In this document: positions 37,419 through 45,564 of the stretch, one piece after another
Position numbering within the stretch: position 1 is the first letter of the stretch
Layout: each line of letters opens with the position of its first letter
Assembly: GCF_001983935.1 (NCBI RefSeq)
Contig: NZ_CP017641.1
Span: 8,234,001-8,298,000, forward strand
DNA: 64,000 nt
Reading direction: 5' to 3'
Source: Fuerstiella marisgermanici
Lineage (GTDB): Bacteria > Planctomycetota > Planctomycetia > Planctomycetales > Planctomycetaceae
Translations under genes and position numbers: made by a program
The notes under the pieces: generated by a model
What the model saw: only the letters and a program-made list of their open reading frames with translations
What the model was told of the DNA's origin: nothing
Databases searched by the model: none

Positions 37419-38564
37419 ATGAACGAACCCATGCACAGCGTCAGCTTGCTTAGCGAATTGATTGCCTTCCCATCCGTCAGCCGCGTCTCGAACGTTGAAG
37501 TCAGTCGCTGGGCGGAGACTCAACTAGAGGCGTTGGGCTTTCAAACCGAATGGCTGGAATACCGTGACGAACAGGGCATCACCAAAGCCTGCGTTTCCGG
37601 GCGACTCGGCCCCGACAACGGTCGAGGCATGGCGTATTTTTGCCACACCGATGTTGTGCCCGTCACGTCGTGGAGCTTCCCCAAAAGCGGGCCGTGGGAG
37701 CCGCTGCAGGACGATGGCAAGCTGTACGGGCGCGGATCGTGTGACATGAAGGGCTCACTGGCCTGTATGCTGGCGGCTGTTGCAGCCATCGATCCGCAAA
37801 AGCTGACGCATCCTATTTACATTGTGTGTACGGCCGACGAAGAAGTGGGACTTGTTGGCGCCGCCAAAATTGTGGCGGAATCCGCGATGTACCGCGAAAT
37901 TGTCGAGCGCCAGTGTCGCGCGATTATCGGCGAACCAACGCTTCTGAATGTCGTGCACGCTCACAAAGGCGGACAAGGCGCGACGGTCACAGCGGAAGGC
38001 GTGGCGGCCCATTCCAGCAGCGACAAGGGATTGAACGCGAACTTCGTCATGATCCCATTTCTTGCCGAATTGAACGAATTTCGCGAAGAGATCAAAGGCA
38101 ATCCGGATTTCGAAGACGACCGGTTCGAACCGCCGACGATCAGCATGAACATCGGCATCAACGACAACAACGCTGCGCTAAACATTACGGCTCCGAAATC
38201 TGTGTGCACAATCTGTTTACGGACGATGCCAGGCATCGACGTCGATAAGATCACTCAGCGACTGGAAGCGATGGCTGTTCGGCATAACGTCAAAATCGAA
38301 TGGAGCTACGCCACGAAACCGTTGTTCACCGATCCGGAATCCGACTACGTGCAGGAACTGCTGACGGTCACTGGCACCAAAGCGTCACAAACAGTGGCCT
38401 ACGGAACAGACGGTTCTTGCTTTCAGGAGCTTCAGGATATTGTCGTGCTTGGGCCTGGCGATATTCGACAGGCTCACACAGACGATGAATGGATCAGTCT
38501 TGAGCAGTTGCAGGCGGGCACGGACCTGTACCGAACACTGGCCGAGCGTTGGTGTTGCGAATAG
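37419..38564 (+). CDS. M20-family deacetylase/peptidase (ArgE-like)
   Basis: The 381-aa protein has the di-zinc M20 pattern: FCHTDVVPV (His, Asp), YGRGSCDMKGS (Asp), TADEEVG (catalytic Glu), IIGEPT, and a C-terminal GPGDIRQAHTDDEWI (metal His). The dimerisation insert lies at about 185-295. Acetylornithine deacetylase or succinyl-diaminopimelate desuccinylase are closest, but no other arginine or lysine gene is nearby. A second ATG lies four codons in (37431); neither has a strong Shine-Dalgarno. Confidence 0.9.
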   Translation: MNEPMHSVSLLSELIAFPSVSRVSNVEVSRWAETQLEALGFQTEWLEYRDEQGITKACVSGRLGPDNGRGMAYFCHTDVVPVTSWSFPKSGPWEPLQDDGKLYGRGSCDMKGSLACMLAAVAAIDPQKLTHPIYIVCTADEEVGLVGAAKIVAESAMYREIVERQCRAIIGEPTLLNVVHAHKGGQGATVTAEGVAAHSSSDKGLNANFVMIPFLAELNEFREEIKGNPDFEDDRFEPPTISMNIGINDNNAALNITAPKSVCTICLRTMPGIDVDKITQRLEAMAVRHNVKIEWSYATKPLFTDPESDYVQELLTVTGTKASQTVAYGTDGSCFQELQDIVVLGPGDIRQAHTDDEWISLEQLQAGTDLYRTLAERWCCE

Positions 38565-38891
38565 ATCGCCGCGTGACTGGATCACCGCGCGAGTCGATCA
38601 CGCCGTGATTAGATCATCGGGCGGCGAATTCTGCCGGATCGCCGCCCTGCTCGCGATAACCGCCGGTCTTCTGCCGATCACTCGCCATCGCATAATGTCG
38701 CTGAATGAATGGGGCCTGGTTTGTCGACAAAGGATAATACCAGTTATTCCAATGGCAGGGGTTGATGAGGCTTGCCGGTTTCGTCGTCGGCAAGTCGCCG
38801 AGTTGGTGATTCGGCCGCGTAGCAACACAGCCTCCTTAGCCACCTTTCCCACCATAGACATGCTCCGATCCATCGCAGGGAAAACGACATT
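38565..38891. other. Intergenic stretch, no gene seen
   Basis: About 330 bp lie between two plus-strand genes. The long minus-strand frame here is the antisense shadow of parA. It likely holds the parA promoter. Confidence 0.45.
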
Positions 38892-39725
38892 ATGCGAACT
38901 ATCGCCATCATGAATCAGAAGGGTGGCGTCGCCAAGACGACCACCAGCGTGAACCTTGCTGCCGCTTTGGCACGATCCGGCAAAAGTGTGTGCGTGATCG
39001 ATCTGGATCCGCAGGGCCACGCGTCGTTTCATCTGGGGCTCGACGCCGCCCCCGGCTCTCGTACGGTCTACGACGTCTTTGCCGAACAGTGTACCGTCGA
39101 CGACGCTCGTCAGCTTGTGGCTGAAAATCTGTCTGTGATTCCGTCCAACATCGATCTGGCGGCGGTGGAAGTCGAACTCTCCAACACGCCCGGACGTGAG
39201 TTCGTTCTGCGAGACGCTTTGAATCATTGGAAGCTGCAGGAGCGCTTTGACTATGTCATCATGGACTGCCCACCGTCGCTGGGCGTGTTGACGATCAACG
39301 CGCTGTGTGCAGTGACGGAAGTTTTGATTCCGTTGCAGCCGCATTTCTTCGCATTGCAGGGTTTGTCAAAGCTGTTTGAAACGACGGCTTTGGTCACGCG
39401 GCGATTGAATCGTGATTTACGAGTCACCGGTGTAGCCCTGTGTCTGTACGAATCGGGGACTCGTCTGGCAGCCGATGTGACAGAGGACCTAAGGTTGTTC
39501 CTGACGTCCAGCGACGCCGACACTCCGTGGGCTAAAGCGAAGATCTTTAAGACTCGCATCCGCCGTAATATCAAGCTGGCAGAAGCACCCAGTTTCGGCC
39601 AGTCGATTTTCGACTACGCCAAAACCTGCCCCGGTGCTCGCGACTACGCGGAGCTCGGCGATGAGGTCCTCGCAATGGCTCAGGCGGCCGGATCGCCCCT
39701 ACCGTTGCAGCAAAACGCGGCGTAG
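38892..39725 (+). CDS. ParA/Soj-family ATPase
   Basis: The 277-aa protein has a deviant Walker A ([15 protein letters not shown]), [15 protein letters not shown] (Walker A'), and [17 protein letters not shown] (Walker B), typical chromosomal ParA/Soj proteins that partition DNA or position cell machinery. No parB or parS-like repeat is adjacent. ATG follows AGGGAAAACG. A polar-positioning role rather than chromosome segregation is possible. Confidence 0.9.
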   Translation: MRTIAIMNQKGGVAKTTTSVNLAAALARSGKSVCVIDLDPQGHASFHLGLDAAPGSRTVYDVFAEQCTVDDARQLVAENLSVIPSNIDLAAVEVELSNTPGREFVLRDALNHWKLQERFDYVIMDCPPSLGVLTINALCAVTEVLIPLQPHFFALQGLSKLFETTALVTRRLNRDLRVTGVALCLYESGTRLAADVTEDLRLFLTSSDADTPWAKAKIFKTRIRRNIKLAEAPSFGQSIFDYAKTCPGARDYAELGDEVLAMAQAAGSPLPLQQNAA

Positions 39726-39897
39726 AGAATTCAGCGCCGGGTGACACCCGAAATTTGCCGGACTCTGCAAAATTCGCGCGGGGCTTCTGCCGCGAACCGG
39801 AAAACCGGCGTCGAAATTGCTATGCTCATCGGCCAGAGGTCGCCACTCGGGCGCCTCTTTCATTGCCAATCACGGTCATCAGTCTAAGAGGAACGTT

Positions 39898-40968
39898 ATG
39901 TCCACCGGATTCGGAATTGTCGGAACCGGCATGATTTCGCACTTCCACGCGAAAGCCATCGCCGAAATTCCAGATGCCAGCGTCGTAGCCTGTTGCGACA
40001 CGGTTGAAGAACGAGCTCAGGCGTTTGCGGCCGAATATGGCTGCAAAGCTTACACTGATGTCAACGAAATGCTGGCTGATAGCGATGTCGATATCGCCAA
40101 CGTGTGTACCCCCAGTGGAGCTCACCGTGACCTGGCGGTCGCTGCAGCGAACGCCGGCAAGCACGTCGTAGTCGAAAAGCCGCTGGAGATTACGCTGGCT
40201 CGCTGCGACGACATCATCAACGCCTGCGAAAAGAACAACGTCCGTCTTTGTGCCATCTTCCCATCGCGGTTCACGCCTGTGAATCAGGCGTTGAAAGCGG
40301 CTGTCGACGGCGGTCGATTTGGCAAACTCACACTGGCAGACACATACGTCAAATGGTGGCGAACTCAGGAATACTACGACAGCGGCGGATGGCGCGGCAC
40401 GTGGGAAATGGATGGCGGCGGCGCGTACATGAACCAGGCGATTCATCAGGTCGACCAGTTGTACTGGCTGATGGGTGACGTCGTCGAAGTGAACGGCATG
40501 ACCGACACCGTGGCTCATGAACGCATCGAAGTCGAAGACGTTGGTGTCGCGACTCTACGATTCGCCAACGGAGCAATCGGCGTCATCGAAGCCACCACCA
40601 GTGCCTGGCCTGGCCTGCTGAAGAAGACCGAAATTCACGGCACCAAAGGCACGGCAATTATCGAACAGGACGACATCGTCCGCTGGGAATTCGAAGGCGA
40701 ACAACCGTCTGATGCCGAGGTGCGTGAAAAGTTTGCTCCCGGATCAGCGAATACCGGCGGGGCGGCCGACCCGAAGGCGATTTCTCATACAGGCCACCGA
40801 GACCAGCTAGCCGACTTCGTGCAGGCCATTAAAAACGGCACGGCACCAATGGCGGATGGGATCGACGGTCGAAAGAGTGTTGAGATTATTCTGGCGATCT
40901 ATCAGGCGGCCTGGACGAAGCAAACTGTAAAGCTGCCACTGGCAGGCGACCCGGTGCGGCCGAAGTAA
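39898..40968 (+). CDS. Gfo/Idh/MocA-family NAD(P) oxidoreductase
   Basis: The 356-aa protein has an N-terminal Rossmann fold (FGIVGTGMISHFHAKAI), VCTPSGAHRDLAVAAANAGKHVVVEKPLEI with the family Lys in EKP, and a C-terminal sheet domain with GGGAYMNQAIHQVDQL (catalytic His region). It oxidises or reduces a sugar or polyol at the cost of NAD(P). ATG 39898 has AGAGGA 6 nt upstream; 27 codons before it are not needed. A small membrane-protein gene follows 18 bp later. Confidence 0.93.
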   Translation: MSTGFGIVGTGMISHFHAKAIAEIPDASVVACCDTVEERAQAFAAEYGCKAYTDVNEMLADSDVDIANVCTPSGAHRDLAVAAANAGKHVVVEKPLEITLARCDDIINACEKNNVRLCAIFPSRFTPVNQALKAAVDGGRFGKLTLADTYVKWWRTQEYYDSGGWRGTWEMDGGGAYMNQAIHQVDQLYWLMGDVVEVNGMTDTVAHERIEVEDVGVATLRFANGAIGVIEATTSAWPGLLKKTEIHGTKGTAIIEQDDIVRWEFEGEQPSDAEVREKFAPGSANTGGAADPKAISHTGHRDQLADFVQAIKNGTAPMADGIDGRKSVEIILAIYQAAWTKQTVKLPLAGDPVRPK

Positions 40969-40986
40969 TCAGGTCGAGGGAACTCC

Positions 40987-41157
40987 GTGGCACTTATCGT
41001 TGCGGTCTTGCTATTACTGCTTATCCTTCGCGAACTTTCGGTGGGCACGGTACTCGCTCCAATTCCTCTTGCGATTCGCTTTTTATTGCAATTTCATGAG
41101 ACGGCGATCGACCGCGAGACGCATCCGAAGTGGTTTTGGTTTTTCATCGGCCTCTAG
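40987..41157 (+). CDS. Tiny membrane protein, unknown function
   Basis: The 56-aa frame starts GTG (MALIVAVLLLLLILRE) with GAGGGA 5-6 nt upstream and ends TAG. It shows a strong N-terminal helix, then RFLLQFHETAIDRETHPKWFWFFIG, a second short hydrophobic end. It lies 18 bp after the oxidoreductase stop, so it is probably on the same transcript. It is too short to classify. Confidence 0.5.
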   Translation: MALIVAVLLLLLILRELSVGTVLAPIPLAIRFLLQFHETAIDRETHPKWFWFFIGL

Positions 41158-41226
41158 GCTTGCTACGTGCTGATCGCGACTTTCATGGGATTGCGACCGG
41201 AAAACTGAACCTGACTGCTCCGATAC

Positions 41227-41262
41227 AAAAAAAGAGCCGACTCCAGCGGAGTCGGCTCTTTT
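41227..41262 (-). terminator. Rho-independent terminator of tRNA-His
   Basis: A perfect 15-bp stem (41230-41244 with 41248-41262) has a 3-nt loop. On the minus strand it is followed by T7 (A-run 41227-41233), 20 bp past the tRNA end. Confidence 0.88.
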
Positions 41263-41281
41263 CGTTTTGACTGAGAAAAGG

Positions 41282-41356
41282 GGTGAGTAACCGGATTTGA
41301 ACCGGCGACCTCCGGAATCACAATCCGGCGCTCTAACCAACTGAGCTATACCCACC
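41282..41356 (-). tRNA. tRNA-His (anticodon GTG)
   Basis: The reverse strand reads as a full cloverleaf. The acceptor starts GGTGGGTA with the extra G-1 of tRNA-His; the D arm is AGCTCAGTTGGTTAGAGC; the anticodon stem CCGGA/TCCGG encloses GTG; the T arm is GGTTCAAATCC. The 3' end continues CCT, so CCA is not encoded. A terminator follows. Confidence 0.96.
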
Positions 41357-41515
41357 AAAATGGCTGACAGTCTCTGCCAGCGGCCCGGAATGATATCTTC
41401 GGAAAATCAGGCATTCAAGTTCGCAATCAATTTTGACGCAGGATTGCCGCAGTCTGTAAATTTCTGCCTGCCCACTCATTCGCGGATGCGGCCTTCCATA
41501 GGTATTATCACCTGC

Positions 41516-42292
41516 ATGAATCCAATCAAATTAGCGTACTGCAGAATTTTCGTTTCGCTCTCGGCCGCCATCATTGTCGTCGCGGGGGTGGGGACCGGCT
41601 TGTTTGCTCAACCGGCGAAGACAACGAAAATCGTACTCGCCGGCGATTCCACCGTGACGGACTCGTCAGGCTGGGGCGCTGGTTTCAGCAGTCTGCTTAG
41701 TGACGGTGCGGTATGTGTGAATCTCGCGGTCGGTGGCCGCAGTTCTCGCAGCTTTCGCACCGAAGGTTGGTGGCAAAAGTGTCTCGATGAAAAGCCTGAC
41801 ATCCTGCTGATCCAGTTTGGCCACAACGACCAACCGGGGAAAGGTGCGGCCCGCGAGTCAGCTGCAGAAACCGATTTTCGCGATCACTTGCGGCGATATG
41901 TCGACGAAGCTCGGCAAATTGGCTGCAAACCAGTCCTCATCACATCGCTGACACGACGACGCTGGGACGAAAACGGAAAGATCACGCCGACGCTCAGCGA
42001 ATACGCCGCCGCGACGATTGTTGTGGCGAAGGAGAAGAACGTGCCGCTGCTGGATCTGCATCGCCTCAGCATTCAGCAGTGCAACGCCATTGGGCCGGAG
42101 GACTTCCAGGAATTCGAATCTAAGACAGACGATGGTTTCGATCACACCCATTTGAATGATGCCGGAGGCCTGCTGGTTGGAAAACTTGTCGCACGCGAAT
42201 TGGTCAAAATCCTTCCCGAGTTTTCGCGATACGTCGACAGGGCCGAGCTGCATAATTTACCGCCTAAGTCTGCAGGAGCTGGCGGTGAATAG
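41516..42292 (+). CDS. Secreted SGNH esterase (rhamnogalacturonan acetylesterase-like)
   Basis: The 258-aa protein has a signal peptide (about 1-32), the nucleophile block LAGDSTVTD (S45), GGRSSRSF (Gly block), FGHND (Asn block) and the catalytic DHTHLN (Asp-x-x-His). These are the four SGNH blocks of pectin and xylan acetylesterases. It should remove acetyl groups from plant or algal polysaccharide outside the cytoplasm. Its last 8 nt overlap the GTG start of the sulfatase, giving a co-translated desulfation/deacetylation pair. Confidence 0.87.
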   Translation: MNPIKLAYCRIFVSLSAAIIVVAGVGTGLFAQPAKTTKIVLAGDSTVTDSSGWGAGFSSLLSDGAVCVNLAVGGRSSRSFRTEGWWQKCLDEKPDILLIQFGHNDQPGKGAARESAAETDFRDHLRRYVDEARQIGCKPVLITSLTRRRWDENGKITPTLSEYAAATIVVAKEKNVPLLDLHRLSIQQCNAIGPEDFQEFESKTDDGFDHTHLNDAGGLLVGKLVARELVKILPEFSRYVDRAELHNLPPKSAGAGGE

Positions 42293-43904
42293 GAATCTCT
42301 TTACTCCAGTTCTTGCCCTTGCGTGTCTGCTGCTGTATTCGCAATCGTCTCGGGCAGCGGCCCCAAAACCCAACATCGTTGTCATTTTGGTAGACGACAT
42401 GGGTTTCTCAGACATCGGTTGTTACGGCAGCGAGATTCCAACGCCCCACCTCGACAAGCTGGCAGCCGACGGGTTGAGGTTCACTCAGTTTTACAACACC
42501 GGCCGCTGCTGCCCCACTCGAGCCACTCTGCTGACCGGCTTGTATGCTCACCAAACGGGCATCGGCCACATGAACGGCGATTACGGAAAACCCGGCTACA
42601 AGGGATTTCTCAACGACCGCTGCGTGACGCTGGGCGACGTTGCTCGCAGCGCAGGGTACCGGACCGCCGCGAGCGGAAAATGGCATGTCGGCAGCAAAGA
42701 ACGCGCTATGTGGCCGCGAGCTCGGGGCTTCGATCGTTTTTACGGAGTCCCCGAAGGTGGTGGGTTTTACTTTCAGGTCAAGCCGGGACGCACGATTGTG
42801 CTCGACGACGATGTGATTCATTCGGTCGATAAGCCGTTACCCGAGGGCTGGTATTCCACAGACGCATGGACAGAACACGGCCTGAAATTTATTGATGAAG
42901 CAGTCGCCGCCGAGAAACCCTTCCTGTTGTATCTGGCTCACAACGCGCCCCACTTTCCGTTGCAGGCGACGAAAGAAGACATCGACAAATTTCGCGGCAA
43001 GTATATGGACGGTTGGGAACAACTGTCGGCTTTGCGGCATCGACGACAAATTGAGATGGGGCTTGTCGACGAGATGTGGGCTAAAGCTGGACGGCCCCCA
43101 AAGGTGGCCGCCTGGGACAGCCTTGCAAGTGCGGATAAGCGACGGTTCGATCATCTGATGGCGGCTTATGCTGCCTGCGTGCATCGCATGGACCGCTCGA
43201 TTGGCGATCTTGTTGCAGGGCTGAAGGCGAAGGGGCAGTTTGAGAACACGCTAATTCTGTTTATGAGTGACAATGGCGGCTGTGCGGAAAGCGGGCCGAA
43301 CGGGAAAGACATCGGTGATCCCACAACTCCCGATTCCAATTGGTTCTGCGGCGAATCCTGGGCATGGATGCAGGACACCCCGTTCCGCAAGTACAAGCAC
43401 TACAACCATGAAGGTGGCATCGCGACGCCGCTGATTGCTCATTGGCCAGACGGAATCGTTGCCCGAGGTGAATGGCGAAAACAGCCGACTCATCTAATCG
43501 ACGTGATGGCCACGGTCGTCGATCTGACCGGCGCAACGTACCCGTCTCAACACAACGGCAAGAATATACGGCCGATGGAAGGGACCAGCCTGCGTCCTGC
43601 CTTCGCAGGTGATTCACTCGAACGCGACGCGCTTTATTGGGAACACGAAGGCAACGCGGCCGTCCGCAAGGGGGACTGGAAGCTCGTGCGACTGGGTAGC
43701 AAAGGAGCGTGGGAGCTTTACAACATGGCGAAGGATCGGACGGAGCAGAACGACCTCGCTATGGAACAGCCGGAACGTGTCCAGGACTTGTCGGCGTTGT
43801 GGCAGAATTGGGCGGACCGCTGCAATGTGGCTCCTGACGGACTTCCACTACGGAAGCAAAAGCTGCGAAAGAAGAAAAAGAAGAGGCCGGTCGCACCGAA
43901 ATAG
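42285..43904 (+). CDS. Secreted sulfatase, translationally coupled
   Basis: The 539-aa protein has a signal peptide, VILVDDMGFSDIGCYG, the formylglycine motif C75-C-P-T-R (GRCCPTRATLLTG), GKWHVGS and FMSDNGG. The start is GTG at 42285 with AGGAG 6 nt upstream, inside the SGNH esterase end. It is longer than the first sulfatase by an insert between about 280 and 340, as in S1_4-like arylsulfatases. It has a Lys/Arg-rich C-terminal tail. It needs a maturase for Cys75. Confidence 0.93.
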   Translation: MNRNLFTPVLALACLLLYSQSSRAAAPKPNIVVILVDDMGFSDIGCYGSEIPTPHLDKLAADGLRFTQFYNTGRCCPTRATLLTGLYAHQTGIGHMNGDYGKPGYKGFLNDRCVTLGDVARSAGYRTAASGKWHVGSKERAMWPRARGFDRFYGVPEGGGFYFQVKPGRTIVLDDDVIHSVDKPLPEGWYSTDAWTEHGLKFIDEAVAAEKPFLLYLAHNAPHFPLQATKEDIDKFRGKYMDGWEQLSALRHRRQIEMGLVDEMWAKAGRPPKVAAWDSLASADKRRFDHLMAAYAACVHRMDRSIGDLVAGLKAKGQFENTLILFMSDNGGCAESGPNGKDIGDPTTPDSNWFCGESWAWMQDTPFRKYKHYNHEGGIATPLIAHWPDGIVARGEWRKQPTHLIDVMATVVDLTGATYPSQHNGKNIRPMEGTSLRPAFAGDSLERDALYWEHEGNAAVRKGDWKLVRLGSKGAWELYNMAKDRTEQNDLAMEQPERVQDLSALWQNWADRCNVAPDGLPLRKQKLRKKKKKRPVAPK

Positions 43905-44030
43905 CCGTTGCGCCGGCAGTTGTTCGCCCGCCCCGATACGATAGAAATTCCTGAGTTGATCGAGTCCAATACCGACAGGCAGGCGCGTTGGTTGCTTTGG
44001 TCGATGTAATTTCCCCTGAAAGGCACTCCG

Positions 44031-44510
44031 ATGTCGGAAGACGGTTCTGAATCTTCCCCCAAGAAAGAATCCGATCCGCGTAAAGCTCTCGCCCGCGATC
44101 TGTGGGAACGACTTGCGAAGAGTCGTCCGGGGCCGGACAACAAGGATCTGATTTACCTGTCTCGCTTTGTGCCGCTGCTGTCGAGTGCCGCTGTTAAGAC
44201 ATTGCTGGGGCGGAAGCTGGATTTGGAAGAACTGAAGGAACTGATTCAGCATGTTCCGAAAGCTCGCGAAGCCGCGACAAAAATCGCCATCAAGCAGCAT
44301 TCGGATGAAATTACGGAAGAGGACCTTCGTTTCTTTTTCACTCAAACGAAGTCGGCAGAGATCGGCAAGTACCTGCTAAAAAAGCATCCCAACGACGCCA
44401 ACCTGGGCCTTGTCGAGCGCACACTGGATGATCTGAAACCTGTCGTCGCCAAGATGCGGCAACAGGAACCGACTAAGACCATCATGCGAGAAATCGACCG
44501 CAAGCTATAG
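44031..44510 (+). CDS. Soluble helical protein of unknown function
   Basis: The 159-aa protein is charged and predicted all-helical, with a Ser/Lys-rich N-terminus, no signal and no membrane segment. GAAAGG sits 7 nt before the ATG. A bidirectional hairpin follows. I do not recognise a family. Confidence 0.68.
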   Translation: MSEDGSESSPKKESDPRKALARDLWERLAKSRPGPDNKDLIYLSRFVPLLSSAAVKTLLGRKLDLEELKELIQHVPKAREAATKIAIKQHSDEITEEDLRFFFTQTKSAEIGKYLLKKHPNDANLGLVERTLDDLKPVVAKMRQQEPTKTIMREIDRKL

Positions 44511-44568
44511 TCGGGATCGCTGGCCTGGCGACCACGAAGAAGCTGTGCCTCACCCAGCGCGCACGAAA

Positions 44569-44597
44569 AAAGGCCGAGACTAACGTCTTCGGCCTTT
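44569..44597. terminator. Bidirectional terminator between convergent genes
   Basis: A 12-bp stem with one bulged base (44569-44580 with 44585-44597) is flanked by an A-run on the left and T-rich sequence on the right. It serves the plus gene ending 44510 and the minus gene ending 44627. Confidence 0.75.
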
Positions 44598-44626
44598 GTT
44601 TCGCTAACCGTGTCAGCAATGCAGTA

Positions 44627-45043
44627 TTAGCTGCCGCAGCATGGAGCTGGTGCAGGGGCAGGGGCACAGCATGTTGGAGCCGGTGCACAGCATGGTTCCG
44701 GGCAGCAGCTGCCACGGTGCTTGTTGCGACGGCACTTCTTCATAAGTTTCTTCAGGAACCCACAACGCTTCTTGCCACAAGGGTCGCAGCAAGGTTCTGG
44801 TGGACAGCAAACAGGTTCAGGAGCACAGCAAACGGGCTGTGGTGCACAACATACAGGTTGAGGTGCACAGCACACTGGTTCAGGAGCACAGCAGGTTGGA
44901 GCTGGTTCGCAGCACGGTTCCGGGCAACATGGTTCGCAGCACGACTTCTTTTTGAAGCAATCAAACAGGCCTGCGTCTGCAGATTGAGGGGCAACAACGC
45001 CGCTAAGGACGGTGACGGCGAGGAGGGACAGTACACTTCTCAT
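44627..45043 (-). CDS. Exported cysteine-pair repeat protein
   Basis: The 138-aa protein has a signal peptide (about 1-24) and then a mature chain built mostly of CC pairs: CCAPxPV heptads repeat five times in the middle, with CCPEPCC and KKRCGFLKKLMKKCRR basic clusters around them. About a quarter of the mature protein is cysteine. No metal- or heme-binding family is recognised. Planctomycetes have disulfide-rich proteinaceous envelopes, so a cross-linked wall or metal-binding role is likely but inferred. GGAG lies 10 nt upstream of the start. Confidence 0.8.
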   Translation of the reverse strand: MRSVLSLLAVTVLSGVVAPQSADAGLFDCFKKKSCCEPCCPEPCCEPAPTCCAPEPVCCAPQPVCCAPQPVCCAPEPVCCPPEPCCDPCGKKRCGFLKKLMKKCRRNKHRGSCCPEPCCAPAPTCCAPAPAPAPCCGS

Positions 45044-45319
45044 GGAACACTTCTCCGAAAACTTAAACTCTGAGAGAGAGACGGGGCACGCTTGTGCTCA
45101 ACCAGTTAGTGCCAGTATTGAACACGGGTTGGGTTCGTGCGTGAATTGCTACCGAAAACGCATGCCAATCAGAACAATTCCTTAGACCGTGTTCCGGTCC
45201 ATTCGGCTCCGTAGACTCCACTTGTCAGTGAATGCGATGCAGTTGAGGTGAGTCTGGGGGTTGCGCGGTGGTGATTAATGCCTTCGTCGTCCCGCCTAAA
45301 TCGCACGTAACTAGCGCAC

Positions 45320-45356
45320 AAAAAAAGAACGACCAGTGAAAACACTGGTCGTTCTT
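45320..45356 (-). terminator. Terminator of the truncated tRNA-Cys
   Basis: A perfect 14-bp stem (45325-45338 with 45343-45356) has an AAAA loop and a T7 tail on the minus strand. It lies 2 bp past the tRNA fragment's 3' end and is best read as the original tRNA terminator. Confidence 0.88.
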
Positions 45357-45358
45357 AG

Positions 45359-45403
45359 AGGGGCCGGTGGGATTCGAACCCACGAATACGGGATTTGCAA
45401 TCC
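45359..45403 (-). other. 3' part of tRNA-Cys (GCA): attachment-site scar
   Basis: On the minus strand this reads GGATTGCAAATCCCG (anticodon loop with GCA) and then the variable loop, T arm GTGGGTTCGAATCCCAC, acceptor strand CGGCCCC and T. The 5' half is missing: identity to a clover-leaf stops at 45403 in the anticodon stem (CTGGA instead of CGGGA), and no D arm follows. This is what a tRNA-targeting integrase leaves at the distal end of an island. I expect a full tRNA-Cys on the other side, not seen to the right within this window. Confidence 0.8.
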
Positions 45404-45564
45404 AGATACTGGTGCTGAACAGGGTGTGACCAGCCGTTGAGTGTAGGTTTTTTGCTGATTGTGAGGACTGCATGATGTGCGACGAATACCTGAATTTCTG
45501 TTCCAGACGCAACACTTGACACAACACCTCGGCTCCAGACTCACTAACTGCATGCGGCATTTGC

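Noticed and set aside
41083-41358. Minus-strand 91-aa frame beginning MVGIAQLVRAPDCDSGG
   Set aside because: It is the translated tRNA-His gene and its terminator, a well-known false call.
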